In this document: piece after piece, positions 8,451 to 16,846 of the stretch
How the letters are laid out: every line of letters starts with the position of its first letter
Position numbering within the stretch: the stretch's first letter is position 1
Source of the DNA: an uncultured Dysosmobacter sp.
GTDB lineage: Bacteria > Bacillota > Clostridia > Oscillospirales > Oscillospiraceae
DNA: 64,000 bases
Direction: 5' to 3'
NCBI GenBank assembly: GCA_947625655.1
Contig: CANQPD010000008.1
Coordinates: forward strand, 1-64,000
Translations under genes and position numbers: made by a program
Notes under the pieces: generated by a model
Database searches by the model: none
Told to the model about the DNA's origin: nothing
The model's input: only the letters and a program-made list of their open reading frames with translations

Positions 8451-9842
8451 ATGAAAAAGAACTACCTCCGCCGGGAGCGGGGCTTTTACAGGCGGCTGTT
8501 TCTGCTGGCCCTGCCCCTGATTTTACAAAACCTCATCACCACCTCCCTGGGCTTTGTGGACACCTTCATGGTGGGATTGCTGGGAAACAACGAGCTCTCC
8601 GCCGTCACGGCGGCGAACTCCCCCATCTTCCTGGTCCAGGTCATCATCTTCGGCCTGATGAGCGGCCTCACCATCCTGGTGAGCCAGTTCTGGGGCAAGG
8701 GGGACCTCCCATCCATCAACCGCGTCATGGGCGTCGCCGCCTACGCCGGGGTCACCATCGCCGCGCTGGCGGCGGCGCTGCTGTTCTTCTTCCCCCGCCA
8801 GGTGCTGTTCCTGGTGACGGACAACCGGCTTTTGATTGAGCTGGGCGCGCCGTATCTGCGCATCGTGGGCATCAGCTACATCTTCAACGCCATCAGCTCC
8901 GTCTACGTCAGCATGCAGCGCAGCGCGGAAAATCCCCTGTTCGGCATGCTGGTGTTCGCCGCGTCCATGCTGCTGAACACCGTTTTGAACTACTGCCTGA
9001 TCTTCGGCAAGCTGGGCGCTCCCGCCCTGGGCATCACCGGCGCGGCGGCGGCCACGCTGACGTCCCGCGTCGTGGAATTCCTCATCGTGGCGGTCTACGC
9101 CCTGCGCAGCCGCCGGGTGCCGCTGATGCCGGGGCTGATCCTCCGCCCCGGACGGGCCATTCTCCACGCCTTCGCCAAATACGCCTCCCCTGTCCTGCTC
9201 AACGAGACGCTGTGGGGCCTGGGCACCACCATGATGACCGTCATCCTGGGCCATATGGCCGCCAGCGCCGACATGCTGTCGGCCTATGCCATCATGGGCA
9301 ACATCGACAAGTTCACCACCGTCTCCTGCTTCGGCCTGGCGGGGGCCGCCGCCGTGATTTTGGGCAAGCGCATCGGCGAGGGCGGCAGCAAGGACGATGT
9401 GTACGATCTGAGCTGGTGCCTGCTGCTGGTGTCGCTGCTGCTGGGCGTGGCGCTGGCGGCTGTCATGGCCGTGGTGCTGCCCACGGTGTTCATCCCCTAT
9501 CTCTACCCCCTGTTCAGCCTGACGGAGACCGCCACGGAGGCCGCCGTTGACCTGTGCATCGTCTATCTCATCTTCCTGCCCCTGAAATCCTTTGACATCA
9601 CCAACATCACCGGTGTGCTCCGGGCCGGCGGCGATGTGAAAATGGCCACCGCCATCGACCTGTGCCCCCTGTGGCTGACGGCGGTGCCCCTGACGGCCCT
9701 GACGGGCCTGGTGCTGGACGCGCCGGTCATCTTCGTGTGTCTGGGCATCTACGCGGAGAACATCTGCAAGATGCCCTGGGGCGTCCACCGGCTCCGCAGC
9801 CGCAAATGGATCAACGATGTGACAAAGGAGGTGGGCCCATGA
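8451..9842 (+). CDS. MATE-family multidrug/cation exporter
   Basis: 463 residues with twelve predicted membrane segments in two similar halves. The family opening is present (FYRRLFLLALPLILQNLI, then GFVDTFMVGLLG), as is the matching helix in the second half (FAKYASPVLLNETLWGLGTT). MATE proteins export drugs or metabolites using Na+ or H+ gradients; the substrate cannot be read from the sequence. The start at 8451 has AGAGG upstream and lies just after the heptamer element. It overlaps the next gene by 4 bases, so the two are coupled. Confidence 0.88.
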   Translation: MKKNYLRRERGFYRRLFLLALPLILQNLITTSLGFVDTFMVGLLGNNELSAVTAANSPIFLVQVIIFGLMSGLTILVSQFWGKGDLPSINRVMGVAAYAGVTIAALAAALLFFFPRQVLFLVTDNRLLIELGAPYLRIVGISYIFNAISSVYVSMQRSAENPLFGMLVFAASMLLNTVLNYCLIFGKLGAPALGITGAAAATLTSRVVEFLIVAVYALRSRRVPLMPGLILRPGRAILHAFAKYASPVLLNETLWGLGTTMMTVILGHMAASADMLSAYAIMGNIDKFTTVSCFGLAGAAAVILGKRIGEGGSKDDVYDLSWCLLLVSLLLGVALAAVMAVVLPTVFIPYLYPLFSLTETATEAAVDLCIVYLIFLPLKSFDITNITGVLRAGGDVKMATAIDLCPLWLTAVPLTALTGLVLDAPVIFVCLGIYAENICKMPWGVHRLRSRKWINDVTKEVGP

Positions 9843-10660
9843 GTCTTTTCCGCTGCCCCGTCTGCGGCGGGCCGCTGGAGCGGGGCGAACACGCCTGCCG
9901 CTGTCCGGCGGGCCACAGCTACGACATCGCCAGGGAGGGCTACACCTATCTCCTGCCTCCCAACCAAAAGCACTCCGCCGCCCCCGGCGACGACCGCGGG
10001 ATGGCCCAGGCCCGGCGGGAATTCCTGTCCAAAGGGTATTATGAGCCTCTGCTGAATACGCTTTGTGATCAAATTCTGGCCCGCTGCGGCGATTCCCCGG
10101 CGATCCTGGACGCCGGCTGCGGCGAGGGGTATTACACCTCCGGCATCTATCAGGCGCTTTGCGTCGCCGGAAAGGCGCCCCGGATGGCGGGCACCGACAT
10201 CTCCAAGGTCATCCTCCGCGCCGCCGCCAGGCGGGAGAAGGGTGTGGAGTTCGCCGTGGCGTCCTCCTTCCACCTGCCTTTGGCGGACGGGAGCGTGGAC
10301 CTCCTGCTGGACTGCTTCTCGCCCCTGGCGCTGGAGGAGTTCCGCCGTGTCCTGCGGCCCGGCGGCACGTTTTTGTACGTGGTCCCGGCGGCGGGCCATC
10401 TGTGGGAGCTGAAGCAGGTCCTCTACGACCGCCCCTATCCCAACGAGGAGAAGGAGACGCCCTATGAGGGCTTCGCCTATGCGTCCATCGTCCCGGTGGA
10501 CGATACCATCACGCTGACCAGCCAGGCGGATATCCACGCCCTGTTCCAGATGACCCCCTACTACTGGAAAACGCCCAAAGCCGGGGCGGAGCGGCTGGCG
10601 GCGCTGGACAGCCTCACCACCCGCATCGCCTTCCGCGTTCACATTTTTCAAAAACTCTGA
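9839..10660 (+). CDS. RlmA-like 23S rRNA (guanine-N1) methyltransferase
   Basis: 273 residues. RlmA enzymes methylate N1 of G745 or G748 in helix 35 of 23S rRNA. The N-terminal zinc site (Cys6, Cys9, Cys22, His26) matches that of E. coli RlmA, and the family's HSYDIAREGYTYLL follows. The SAM-binding motif ILDAGCGEGYYT is present, then the later family block EETPYEGF. The start overlaps the MATE stop codon (ATGA). In some bacteria RlmA methylation affects macrolide or tylosin susceptibility, so the pairing with a MATE exporter may point to antibiotic tolerance; this is inference. Confidence 0.85.
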   Translation: MSLFRCPVCGGPLERGEHACRCPAGHSYDIAREGYTYLLPPNQKHSAAPGDDRGMAQARREFLSKGYYEPLLNTLCDQILARCGDSPAILDAGCGEGYYTSGIYQALCVAGKAPRMAGTDISKVILRAAARREKGVEFAVASSFHLPLADGSVDLLLDCFSPLALEEFRRVLRPGGTFLYVVPAAGHLWELKQVLYDRPYPNEEKETPYEGFAYASIVPVDDTITLTSQADIHALFQMTPYYWKTPKAGAERLAALDSLTTRIAFRVHIFQKL

Positions 10661-10674
10661 TGGAGGTTTTCGCC

Positions 10675-11376
10675 ATGAGACCCAATCCCACCCGTTCTGC
10701 CCTGCTCGTCATCGACATGGAAAACGGCTTTGTGGACCCCAGGGGCGGCCACTGCATCCGCTTTGCCCGGTCCACGGTGCCCGCCTGCGTCCGGGCGGTG
10801 GAGCTGGCCCGGAGCAAGGGCATCCCCGTGTTTTTCGTCAAGCGCGTCTACCGCGCCGACGGCAGCGACGTGGAGCTGACCCGCCACGCCGGCTGGGTGG
10901 CCGGCGGCCGGGCCTGCATGCCCGCCTCCCAGGGCTTTAACAGTGCCCAGGCGCCGGAGGGCCTGCGGCCCCAGCCGGGGGATTACACCATCATCAAGCC
11001 CCGGTGGAGCGCCTTTTTCCAGACAGAGCTGGACCTGATCCTGCGGCGGCTGGATGTGCGCACCGTCATCCTGACGGGCACCACCACCCCCAACTGCGTC
11101 CGCACCACCTGCTACGACGCCATCGCCCTGGAGTACAACACCGTGATCCTGACGGACTGCTGCTCCTCTCAGACGGAGGAGATCCAGCGGGTGAACCTGG
11201 AGGACATGCGGCGTGTGGGCGCCGTCCTGATGGACAGTGCTGCCTTCGCGGGCTACGGCCCGGAGACCGTCCCCGACCTGTCCGCCGCCATCCGGGAGAC
11301 GATGCTGGAAAGCAGCGCCGTGCCGGAGCCCTTTGAGGCGCAGGACGGCGGCACGGGCTGGACGGACCTGTGGTAA
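10675..11376 (+). CDS. Isochorismatase-family cysteine hydrolase
   Basis: 233 residues with the catalytic triad of this family: Asp14 (VIDMENGF), Lys108 (IIKPRWSAFF) and Cys141 (TTPNCVRTTCYDA). Relatives hydrolyse nicotinamide, isochorismate or N-carbamoyl compounds. The sequence alone does not separate these, although cysteine-hydrolase members resembling nicotinamidase are the commonest of this length. I chose ATG 10675 because GGAGG lies 8 bases upstream; an ATG at 10660 overlaps the RlmA stop but has no ribosome site. It is the last gene of the rightward MATE-rlmA unit. Confidence 0.85.
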   Translation: MRPNPTRSALLVIDMENGFVDPRGGHCIRFARSTVPACVRAVELARSKGIPVFFVKRVYRADGSDVELTRHAGWVAGGRACMPASQGFNSAQAPEGLRPQPGDYTIIKPRWSAFFQTELDLILRRLDVRTVILTGTTTPNCVRTTCYDAIALEYNTVILTDCCSSQTEEIQRVNLEDMRRVGAVLMDSAAFAGYGPETVPDLSAAIRETMLESSAVPEPFEAQDGGTGWTDLW

Positions 11377-11382
11377 CAAAAA

Positions 11383-11411
11383 ACGCGCGCCCCGAGGGGT
11401 GCGCGTTTTTT
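11383..11411 (+). terminator. Intrinsic terminator of the MATE-rlmA-hydrolase unit
   Basis: An 11-bp GC-rich stem (ACGCGC...GCGCGT, one G-U pair) is followed by six T, 7 bases after the stop codon. Confidence 0.85.
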
Positions 11412-11450
11412 CACGCCTTTTGGCCGCAAGGGCGTGCTGACAGCGGGAAA

Positions 11451-12059
11451 TCATTGGAAGGCAGGGACAAATACGCCCCTCTGCTCCCCGTTCACTTCCA
11501 GGTCCGGCCCCTTCAGCCTGTGGACCGCTTCCGCGGGCCACAGCGCCAGGAACTCCTCCACCCCCGCCACGTTGGGCAGGCCGTAGGGCGCGTGGCGGTA
11601 GTGCATGGGCACCGCGCATTTTGCGCCGATGGCGTCGCACACCGCCTTGGCTCCCGCCGCGTCCACGGTGTAGACGCCGCCCACCGGCACCAGCACCGCG
11701 TCCACCGGGCCGATGGCCGCCAGCTGCTCCGCCGTCAGCTGGTGCCCCAGGTCCCCCAGGTGGGCCACGGACACGCCGCCGGCGGTGAACACGCGGACGG
11801 TGTTGGCCCCCCGCGGGGCGCCGCCCTGGTCGTCGTGGCAGGTCTCCACCTCCCGGACGGAAAAAGGGCTCTCCGCCGGGGGCAGCAGCGCCACACAGTC
11901 CACCGCATCGTGGTCAAAATGGTGGTGGCTGCAGACCACCTGGTGGGCGGAGGCCGCCAACGGCGGATAGCCCTCCACCCCGGTGTAGGGGTCCGTCACG
12001 ATCCTGTATCCGTCCTGCTCCAGCAAAAAGCAGGCGTGTCCCAGCCAGGTCAGCTTCAT
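11451..12059 (-). CDS. Metallo-beta-lactamase fold hydrolase (UlaG/UPF0173-like)
   Basis: 202 residues starting MKLTWLGHACFLL, the usual opening of UPF0173/UlaG-like hydrolases. Metal ligands His45-x-His47-x-Asp49-His50 (SHHHFDH) are present, with later ligands in HLGDLGH and PMHYRH. Relatives cleave phosphodiester or lactone bonds; the substrate is unknown. AGGAGG precedes the chosen ATG, which rules out the longer frame from 12137. It is transcribed toward, and ends before, the terminator at 11383-11411. Confidence 0.8.
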   Translation of the reverse strand: MKLTWLGHACFLLEQDGYRIVTDPYTGVEGYPPLAASAHQVVCSHHHFDHDAVDCVALLPPAESPFSVREVETCHDDQGGAPRGANTVRVFTAGGVSVAHLGDLGHQLTAEQLAAIGPVDAVLVPVGGVYTVDAAGAKAVCDAIGAKCAVPMHYRHAPYGLPNVAGVEEFLALWPAEAVHRLKGPDLEVNGEQRGVFVPAFQ

Positions 12060-12075
12060 CGTCCCATCCTCCTTA

Positions 12076-12110
12076 TAAAAATCAAAGCGGTGGTCTCCCA
12101 CCGCTTTGAT
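12076..12110 (-). terminator. Terminator of the DUF4349 gene
   Basis: A perfect 13-bp stem (12081-12093 with 12098-12110) with loop TCTC, followed on the minus strand by TTTTTATAA. It lies 5 bases after the DUF4349 stop and before the MBL hydrolase start. Confidence 0.85.
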
Positions 12111-12114
12111 CATA

Positions 12115-13029
12115 TCATGTTTCGTCCTTCTTGTCATCCTGCTTTTTCAGCTTCGGGACGATGCCGCCCCGCCGCTTCCGCAGCACCCGGACGGCTATGA
12201 CGGCGGCCACCGCCAGCAGGATCACCCACATCCAGCCGTAGGCCAGGGCCACCGCCAGATTTTCCAGCCCATCGGTAAAGCTGGCCCAGCCGGCGGTAAA
12301 GGCGGAGCCGATGCGGCCCGCGAAGCTGACCGGGGCCTCCTCCACGTTGGAGAGCTTATAGACCTCCTGGAGGGAGATGTACACTGTGGCGTAGTCCACC
12401 AGGCCGTCGTAGTGCTGCAGGGTGCCGGACAGGCTGTCGATCTGCTGCTCCGTCTCGGAGATGGCGCTTTCGATGGTGATGATGTCCTCCATCTCCTCCG
12501 CCCGGGCCAGCAGCGCCTGGAGCCGCTCCAGCTTGATCTGCTGGGTCTTCAGGCGGCCCTCGGTGTCATAATAGGCCTCGCTGATGTTCTGCTGGCTGGT
12601 GTCGCTGTCGGTCAGATGGCACAGCTCCCCCGCCTGGGCCAGAAAGGTCTTGTAGTTCTCCGCGGGCACCCGCACGGTGTAATCCGCGTGGCGGTAACCT
12701 CCGCCGGACCAGATGCTGCTGTTCTCGTAGTAGCCCTCCAGACGCTCCGTCAGACTGGACAGCCCCGCCACCGTGTCGTCAAAGACGGTGGTCTCCAGAG
12801 ACAGCGTGGCGGTGTGGATCATCTTTTCGGCGCGGTGGACGCTCTCTGTCCCAGCCGCGGACGCGGTGTCATAGACTTCCCCGCCGTAGGCGTTTTCCGC
12901 CATGGGAGCCTCCATCTGCGCCGTCGGGGCGTCGTTTGCCGCGGTGGATTCCCCCTTGCTGCCGCCGCAGGCGGCCAGAGCCGGCACAAGCATCAGCGCC
13001 AGCAAAATCGCAAGAGCCTTTCTTTTCAT
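12115..13029 (-). CDS. DUF4349 domain lipoprotein
   Basis: 304 residues. The lipoprotein signal (LALMLVPALAACGG) puts the protein on the outer face of the membrane. The DUF4349 core follows: ATLSLETTVFDDT, a YTVRVPAENYKTFL segment, then a coiled-coil stretch (KTQQIKLERLQALLARAEEM). A membrane helix near residues 265-285 (WMWVILLAVAAVIAV) ends in a basic cytoplasmic tail, so the protein is anchored at both ends. Function is unknown for the family; a role in envelope sensing has been suggested only by analogy. The start has AGGAGG upstream. Confidence 0.8.
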   Translation of the reverse strand: MKRKALAILLALMLVPALAACGGSKGESTAANDAPTAQMEAPMAENAYGGEVYDTASAAGTESVHRAEKMIHTATLSLETTVFDDTVAGLSSLTERLEGYYENSSIWSGGGYRHADYTVRVPAENYKTFLAQAGELCHLTDSDTSQQNISEAYYDTEGRLKTQQIKLERLQALLARAEEMEDIITIESAISETEQQIDSLSGTLQHYDGLVDYATVYISLQEVYKLSNVEEAPVSFAGRIGSAFTAGWASFTDGLENLAVALAYGWMWVILLAVAAVIAVRVLRKRRGGIVPKLKKQDDKKDET

Positions 13030-13137
13030 GGTGCCCTCCTCCTTTTCCGCCCCGCCCTTCCAAACGGGGCCGTTTGCCTGTATAGACGCAGACGGGCGGA
13101 AAAGGTTCCCAAAACGGGGCAAATTTTTTACCACGGC

Positions 13138-13166
13138 TTGCCTTTTTTCCCATGGCGCGGTACAAT
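13138..13166 (+). promoter_or_regulatory. Promoter of the alpha-hydroxy-acid oxidase gene
   Basis: TTGCCT at 13138-13143 and TACAAT at 13161-13166, 17 bases apart. The predicted 5' leader is about 105 bases, GC-rich, with an imperfect GGCGG/CCGCC hairpin; no known riboswitch was recognised in it. Confidence 0.65.
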
Positions 13167-13277
13167 GATACCGCGATATCGGCCCTGCCCGCATCCGCGG
13201 CGGCGGCACCGCCCCGCCAACCGCCGGACAGGGCCCGGAGGGAAACCAGGAGATTACATATTTCGGAGGAAACAGCA

Positions 13278-14297
13278 ATGACTTATCAGGAAGTTTTGGC
13301 AAATGCCCGGACCTGCATGGGTCCCTACTGCAAGTCCTGTCCCACCTGCAACGGTCTGGCCTGCAAAAACACCGTCCCAGGCCCCGGCGCCAAGGGCATC
13401 GGCACCGGCTTCATCCGCAATTATCAGAAGTGGCAGGAGCTGTGCGTGAACATGGACACCATCTGCGAGAACAAGCCCGTGGACACCAGCTTTGAGCTGT
13501 TTGGCCACAGGGTGGATCTGCCCGTGTTCGCCGCCCCCGTGGGCGCCATGACCCTGCACTACGGCGACAAGTATGACGACCTCCAGTACAACGACATCCT
13601 GGTGGCCGCCTGCGCCCAGGCGGGCATCGCCGCTTTCACCGGCGACGGCACCAACCCCGCCGTGATGCAGGCCGCCGCCGAGGTGCTGAAGAAAAACAAC
13701 GGCTGCGGCATCCCCACCATCAAGCCCTGGAACATGGAGACCATCCGGGAAAAGCTGGACCTGGTGAAGGCCGCCGACCCCTTTGCCATCGCCATGGACA
13801 TCGACGCCGCCGGTCTGCCCTTCCTGAAAAATCTGCAGCCCCCCGCCGGCAGCAAGACCGTGGAGGAGCTGCGCCAGATCGCGGAGATGGCGGGCAAGCC
13901 CTTCATCCTCAAGGGCATCATGACCGTCGGCGGCGCGAAAAAGGCCCTGGAGGCCGGCGCCAGCGGCATCGTGGTCTCCAACCACGGCGGCCGGGTGCTG
14001 GATCAGTGCCCCGCCACCGCCGAGGTGCTGCCCGCCATCGTGGACGCCGTGGGCGGCAGGATGACCGTGCTGGTGGACGGCGGCATCCGCACCGGCATGG
14101 ACGTGTTCAAGGCCCTGGCCCTGGGCGCCGACGCGGTACTGATCGGTCGGCCCTTCGTGAACATGGTCTACGGCGGCGGCGCCGAAGGCGTGCAGGTGTA
14201 TGTGGACAAGCTGAAGGCCGAGCTGGCCGACACCATGGCCATGTGCGGCGCCCACTCCCTGGCGGACATCAACCGCTCCATGATCTACGGCTATTGA
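13278..14297 (+). CDS. FMN-dependent alpha-hydroxy-acid oxidase/dehydrogenase
   Basis: 339 residues, TIM-barrel flavoprotein of the lactate/glycolate oxidase family. The catalytic block SNHGGRVLDQ (His as base) and the FMN phosphate loop LVDGGIRTGMDVFKAL with GADAVLIGRPF are clear. The odd part is the N-terminus: five cysteines within residues 13-29 (C13, C18, C21, C24, C29), an arrangement not found in classical glycolate or lactate oxidases and suggestive of metal or Fe-S binding. AGGA upstream and the family start support ATG 13278. In an anaerobe the acceptor is probably not oxygen. Substrate unknown. Confidence 0.8.
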   Translation: MTYQEVLANARTCMGPYCKSCPTCNGLACKNTVPGPGAKGIGTGFIRNYQKWQELCVNMDTICENKPVDTSFELFGHRVDLPVFAAPVGAMTLHYGDKYDDLQYNDILVAACAQAGIAAFTGDGTNPAVMQAAAEVLKKNNGCGIPTIKPWNMETIREKLDLVKAADPFAIAMDIDAAGLPFLKNLQPPAGSKTVEELRQIAEMAGKPFILKGIMTVGGAKKALEAGASGIVVSNHGGRVLDQCPATAEVLPAIVDAVGGRMTVLVDGGIRTGMDVFKALALGADAVLIGRPFVNMVYGGGAEGVQVYVDKLKAELADTMAMCGAHSLADINRSMIYGY

Positions 14298-14310
14298 GTC
14301 CGCACAGCAA

Positions 14311-14345
14311 AAAAGTCCCACCCGTTTGGGTGGGACTTTTTCAGT
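14311..14345. terminator. Bidirectional terminator between converging genes
   Basis: A 13-bp stem (14311-14323 with 14328-14340) with loop GTTT has A4 before it and T5 after it. It can end the oxidase gene on the plus strand and the thioesterase gene (stop at 14347) on the minus strand. Confidence 0.85.
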
Positions 14346-14346
14346 T

Positions 14347-15093
14347 TCAGAACACGCACAGCGCCGTGAAGCAGGCGCCCGCGGGGCCCATGCCCTCCAG
14401 GCGGTAGGTCTCCCCCTCCCGGAAGCCAGCCAGCCGCAGCTCCTCGCCCAGGGTGGCCTCCTTGCTGTAGTTGATGTAGAATTCCCGGGGCGTCCGCTCC
14501 CGGAGATCGGCGGGCAGATAGTCCCAGACGATGTCGCCGTAGTTGCCGCTGTAGAGGTGGCCGTTGCCGTCCAGGTCCGACCAGACCACCCGCCGGATGC
14601 CCAGGTCCTCCAGCCCCTCCTTGGGCAGGACGATTTTCCGGGGCTCCGGGCAGTCGATCTCTTTGCCGCAGAGCGTCAGGGGCTTGGCCGTAAAGGACCC
14701 GGGCCGCAGGATCTTCCGGGTCAGCGGGTCCACCAGGATCCAGTCGCTCTTGGCGGAGACCCGCAGCCGCCCCGTCTGATCCCGCATTTCATACACCCGC
14801 TGCATATGGGCCCCCTTGACGCCGTTTTCCCAGGTGGTGATGTCCAGCACATCCCGGGCCGCGGGGCAGCTGTGGATGCGCAGGGCCACGCGGGAGAGCA
14901 GAAACACCTCCCGCATCGCATACAGCTTGTCGTGGGTCAGACCCCGGGCGTCGTAGTCATAGCCCGCGAAGGTGGCCATTTTGCTCAAAAGCGCCGCCAC
15001 GCGGGCCTTTTGATTCCGGTCGCAGTCCCAAAACCCCAGCTCCTCCTGGCGGAAATAGCTGTTTTCCGTCAAATTCTGCTTGAAATCCTTCAC
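14347..15093 (-). CDS. Acyl-ACP thioesterase (FatA/FatB family)
   Basis: 248 residues made of two hot-dog domains. Acyl-ACP thioesterases release free fatty acids from the synthase. The second domain carries VVWSDLDGNGHLYSGNY, matching the family's catalytic Asp-x-Asn-x-His segment. I chose a GTG start at 15093 because GGAG lies about 9 bases upstream in minus-strand order and the family begins near there; an ATG at 15141 has no better site. Bacterial members often favour medium-chain products, but chain length is not predictable here. It faces the oxidase gene across a shared terminator. Confidence 0.8.
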   Translation of the reverse strand: MKDFKQNLTENSYFRQEELGFWDCDRNQKARVAALLSKMATFAGYDYDARGLTHDKLYAMREVFLLSRVALRIHSCPAARDVLDITTWENGVKGAHMQRVYEMRDQTGRLRVSAKSDWILVDPLTRKILRPGSFTAKPLTLCGKEIDCPEPRKIVLPKEGLEDLGIRRVVWSDLDGNGHLYSGNYGDIVWDYLPADLRERTPREFYINYSKEATLGEELRLAGFREGETYRLEGMGPAGACFTALCVF

Positions 15094-15254
15094 GCTGATC
15101 CGCTCCTTTTGTATAATCTTTTGGAGGGAATGATACCACATTTCCCCGGTTTTCTCAAGTGGGCCCCCGGAAAAGACTGCCCGGATATCCACAAAGATAA
15201 ACAGGGGGCGGCAATTCGCCGCCCCCCGCAATATGTATCGCCATGTATCGCCGC

Positions 15255-16094
15255 TTATTTCCGCAGGAACACCACGCCCAGCGTGTTGCTGCCGCAGTGG
15301 CAGAAGATGGTGCAGCCCGCCTTGGTCTCGATGACCTCCTCAAAGCCGCCGTATTCCTTCACCGCGTCCCGCACGATGCCCGCCAGGGCATCGTCCGGGC
15401 AGGTGTCCACCAGGATGGCCCGGCGGGTGTCCAGATCCGTCCGGCCAGACAGCCGCTCCTGGATGTACTCCGCCACCACCTTCTCGATGGAGCCCCGGAA
15501 CTTCTTGGTCACGGTCATTTTCCCGTCGATGACCTCGATGCAGGGGTGGAGCTTCAAAAGGTTGGCCCCCAGTGCCGTCACGGCGGAGCAGCGGCCGCCC
15601 TTTTTCATGTAGTCCAGCCGGTCCAGGACGAAGCTCATCTCCACCCGGGCCGCCATATCCTCCAGCAGCGCCAGGATCTCGCTGACGGACTTGCCCGCCT
15701 CGGCGGCCTCGGCGGCGGCCAGCACCAGCATGCCGTGGCCCACGGAGAGGTTGCCGGAATCCACCACATAGACCCCGGGCACCTCCTCCGCCGCCAGCCG
15801 GGCGTTCTGGTGGCAGCTGGAAAAGCCCACGCCGATGTTGATGTGGATGACGGCGTCGCACCTGCGGATCTCCTCCCGGAACAAGGTCTCGTAATCCGCG
15901 ATGTTGACGGCGTTGGTGGTGGTGATGTCTCCGCCGGCGTCCACATGGGCGGCGATGTCCGCCGTGCGGATGTTCACGCCGTCCTGATACAGCTTGTCGC
16001 CCTTGACGATGCCCAGGGGAATGACGGATATGTGATGCCGCTCCAGCAGATAAGCCGGCAGATCGCAGGTGCTGTCGGTGGTAATTTTGATCAT
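15255..16094 (-). CDS. DegV-family fatty-acid-binding protein
   Basis: 279 residues with the DegV signature: IKITTDSTCDLP at the start, a long middle segment, then DRLDYMKKGGRCS, which in the family lines the fatty-acid pocket, and GCTIFCHCGSNTLGVVF at the end. DegV/FakB proteins hold a fatty acid while FakA kinase phosphorylates it for phospholipid synthesis. No fakA is in the window. Next to an acyl-ACP thioesterase on the same strand, use of released fatty acids is an attractive inference. AAGGAGA lies upstream of the ATG. Confidence 0.85.
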   Translation of the reverse strand: MIKITTDSTCDLPAYLLERHHISVIPLGIVKGDKLYQDGVNIRTADIAAHVDAGGDITTTNAVNIADYETLFREEIRRCDAVIHINIGVGFSSCHQNARLAAEEVPGVYVVDSGNLSVGHGMLVLAAAEAAEAGKSVSEILALLEDMAARVEMSFVLDRLDYMKKGGRCSAVTALGANLLKLHPCIEVIDGKMTVTKKFRGSIEKVVAEYIQERLSGRTDLDTRRAILVDTCPDDALAGIVRDAVKEYGGFEEVIETKAGCTIFCHCGSNTLGVVFLRK

Positions 16095-16225
16095 AGGTTT
16101 TCTCCTTCCAGCCGCTGAGGGCTGTATATTGATACACATTCGGGGGTATTGTATCACAGTTCCCTTGAAAAAACACCCCCAAATTCATGGAAGTTTCCCG
16201 CGAATCCCGAAACCTTCGCGCCGCC

Positions 16226-16254
16226 TTGACAGCCGCGGCGCCGTCTGGTATCAT
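16226..16254 (+). promoter_or_regulatory. Sigma-A promoter of the DHFR-like gene
   Basis: TTGACA (16226-16231) and TATCAT (16249-16254), 17 bases apart and 30 bases before the start codon. Confidence 0.8.
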
Positions 16255-16284
16255 CATGCTCACTCTGACAAAAGGAGGCCCCCT

Positions 16285-16812
16285 ATGCGAAACGCCGTGT
16301 TGTACATCGCCATGAGCCTGGACGGGTACATCGCTGACGAGGGCGGCGGGATCGGCTGGCTCCAGGGCGACGGCAGCGACCCCCGGCACCCCGGCAGCTA
16401 TCCCGCCTTTTTCGAGACGGTGGACACCATCGTAATGGGCGGCAGGACCTACCGCCAGATCGTCACCGAGCTGTCCCCCGGCTGCTGGCCCTATGAGGGC
16501 AGGCAGACCTACGTCCTCACCCACCGGCAGCCGGCGGCCCGGGAGGGCGTGGTTTTCACGGCCCAGGACCCCCGCGCCCTGGTGGCGGCGCTGCGGCGGC
16601 AGGAGGGAAAGGACATCTGGATCTGCGGCGGCGCGTCCGTGGCCGCCCAGCTTTGGGAGGAGATCGACCGGTTCCACATCACCGTGGTCCCCACGCTGCT
16701 GGGAAAGGGGACATCCCTGTTCCCAGCTCCGGGGGCGCGGCTGCCCCTGGAGCTGGTCTCCACCCAGCGTTACAACGGGATGGTGGACCTGGTCTACCGC
16801 CGGCGGGCATGA
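16285..16812 (+). CDS. Dihydrofolate reductase-family protein (RibD C-terminal type)
   Basis: 175 residues of the RibD_C/DHFR-like fold. It has MSLDGYIAD near the start, the NADPH-contact stretch VMGGRTYRQI, and IWICGGASVAAQLWEEI. Proteins like this (YyaP/YwjB group) are NADPH-dependent reductases of uncertain substrate, and true folate reduction is unlikely because the classical DHFR substrate residues are missing. AAAGGAGG precedes the ATG. It is a single-gene unit with its own promoter and terminator. Confidence 0.8.
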   Translation: MRNAVLYIAMSLDGYIADEGGGIGWLQGDGSDPRHPGSYPAFFETVDTIVMGGRTYRQIVTELSPGCWPYEGRQTYVLTHRQPAAREGVVFTAQDPRALVAALRRQEGKDIWICGGASVAAQLWEEIDRFHITVVPTLLGKGTSLFPAPGARLPLELVSTQRYNGMVDLVYRRRA

Positions 16813-16813
16813 A

Positions 16814-16846
16814 AAAGCGGCCATCTGAAGATGGCCGTTTTTTATT
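16814..16846. terminator. Terminator between the DHFR-like and ABC ATPase genes
   Basis: A 9-bp stem (CGGCCATCT with AGATGGCCG, 16818-16826 and 16829-16837) is followed by six T and preceded by five A, so it can work in both directions. It overlaps the ATPase stop codon region. Confidence 0.75.
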
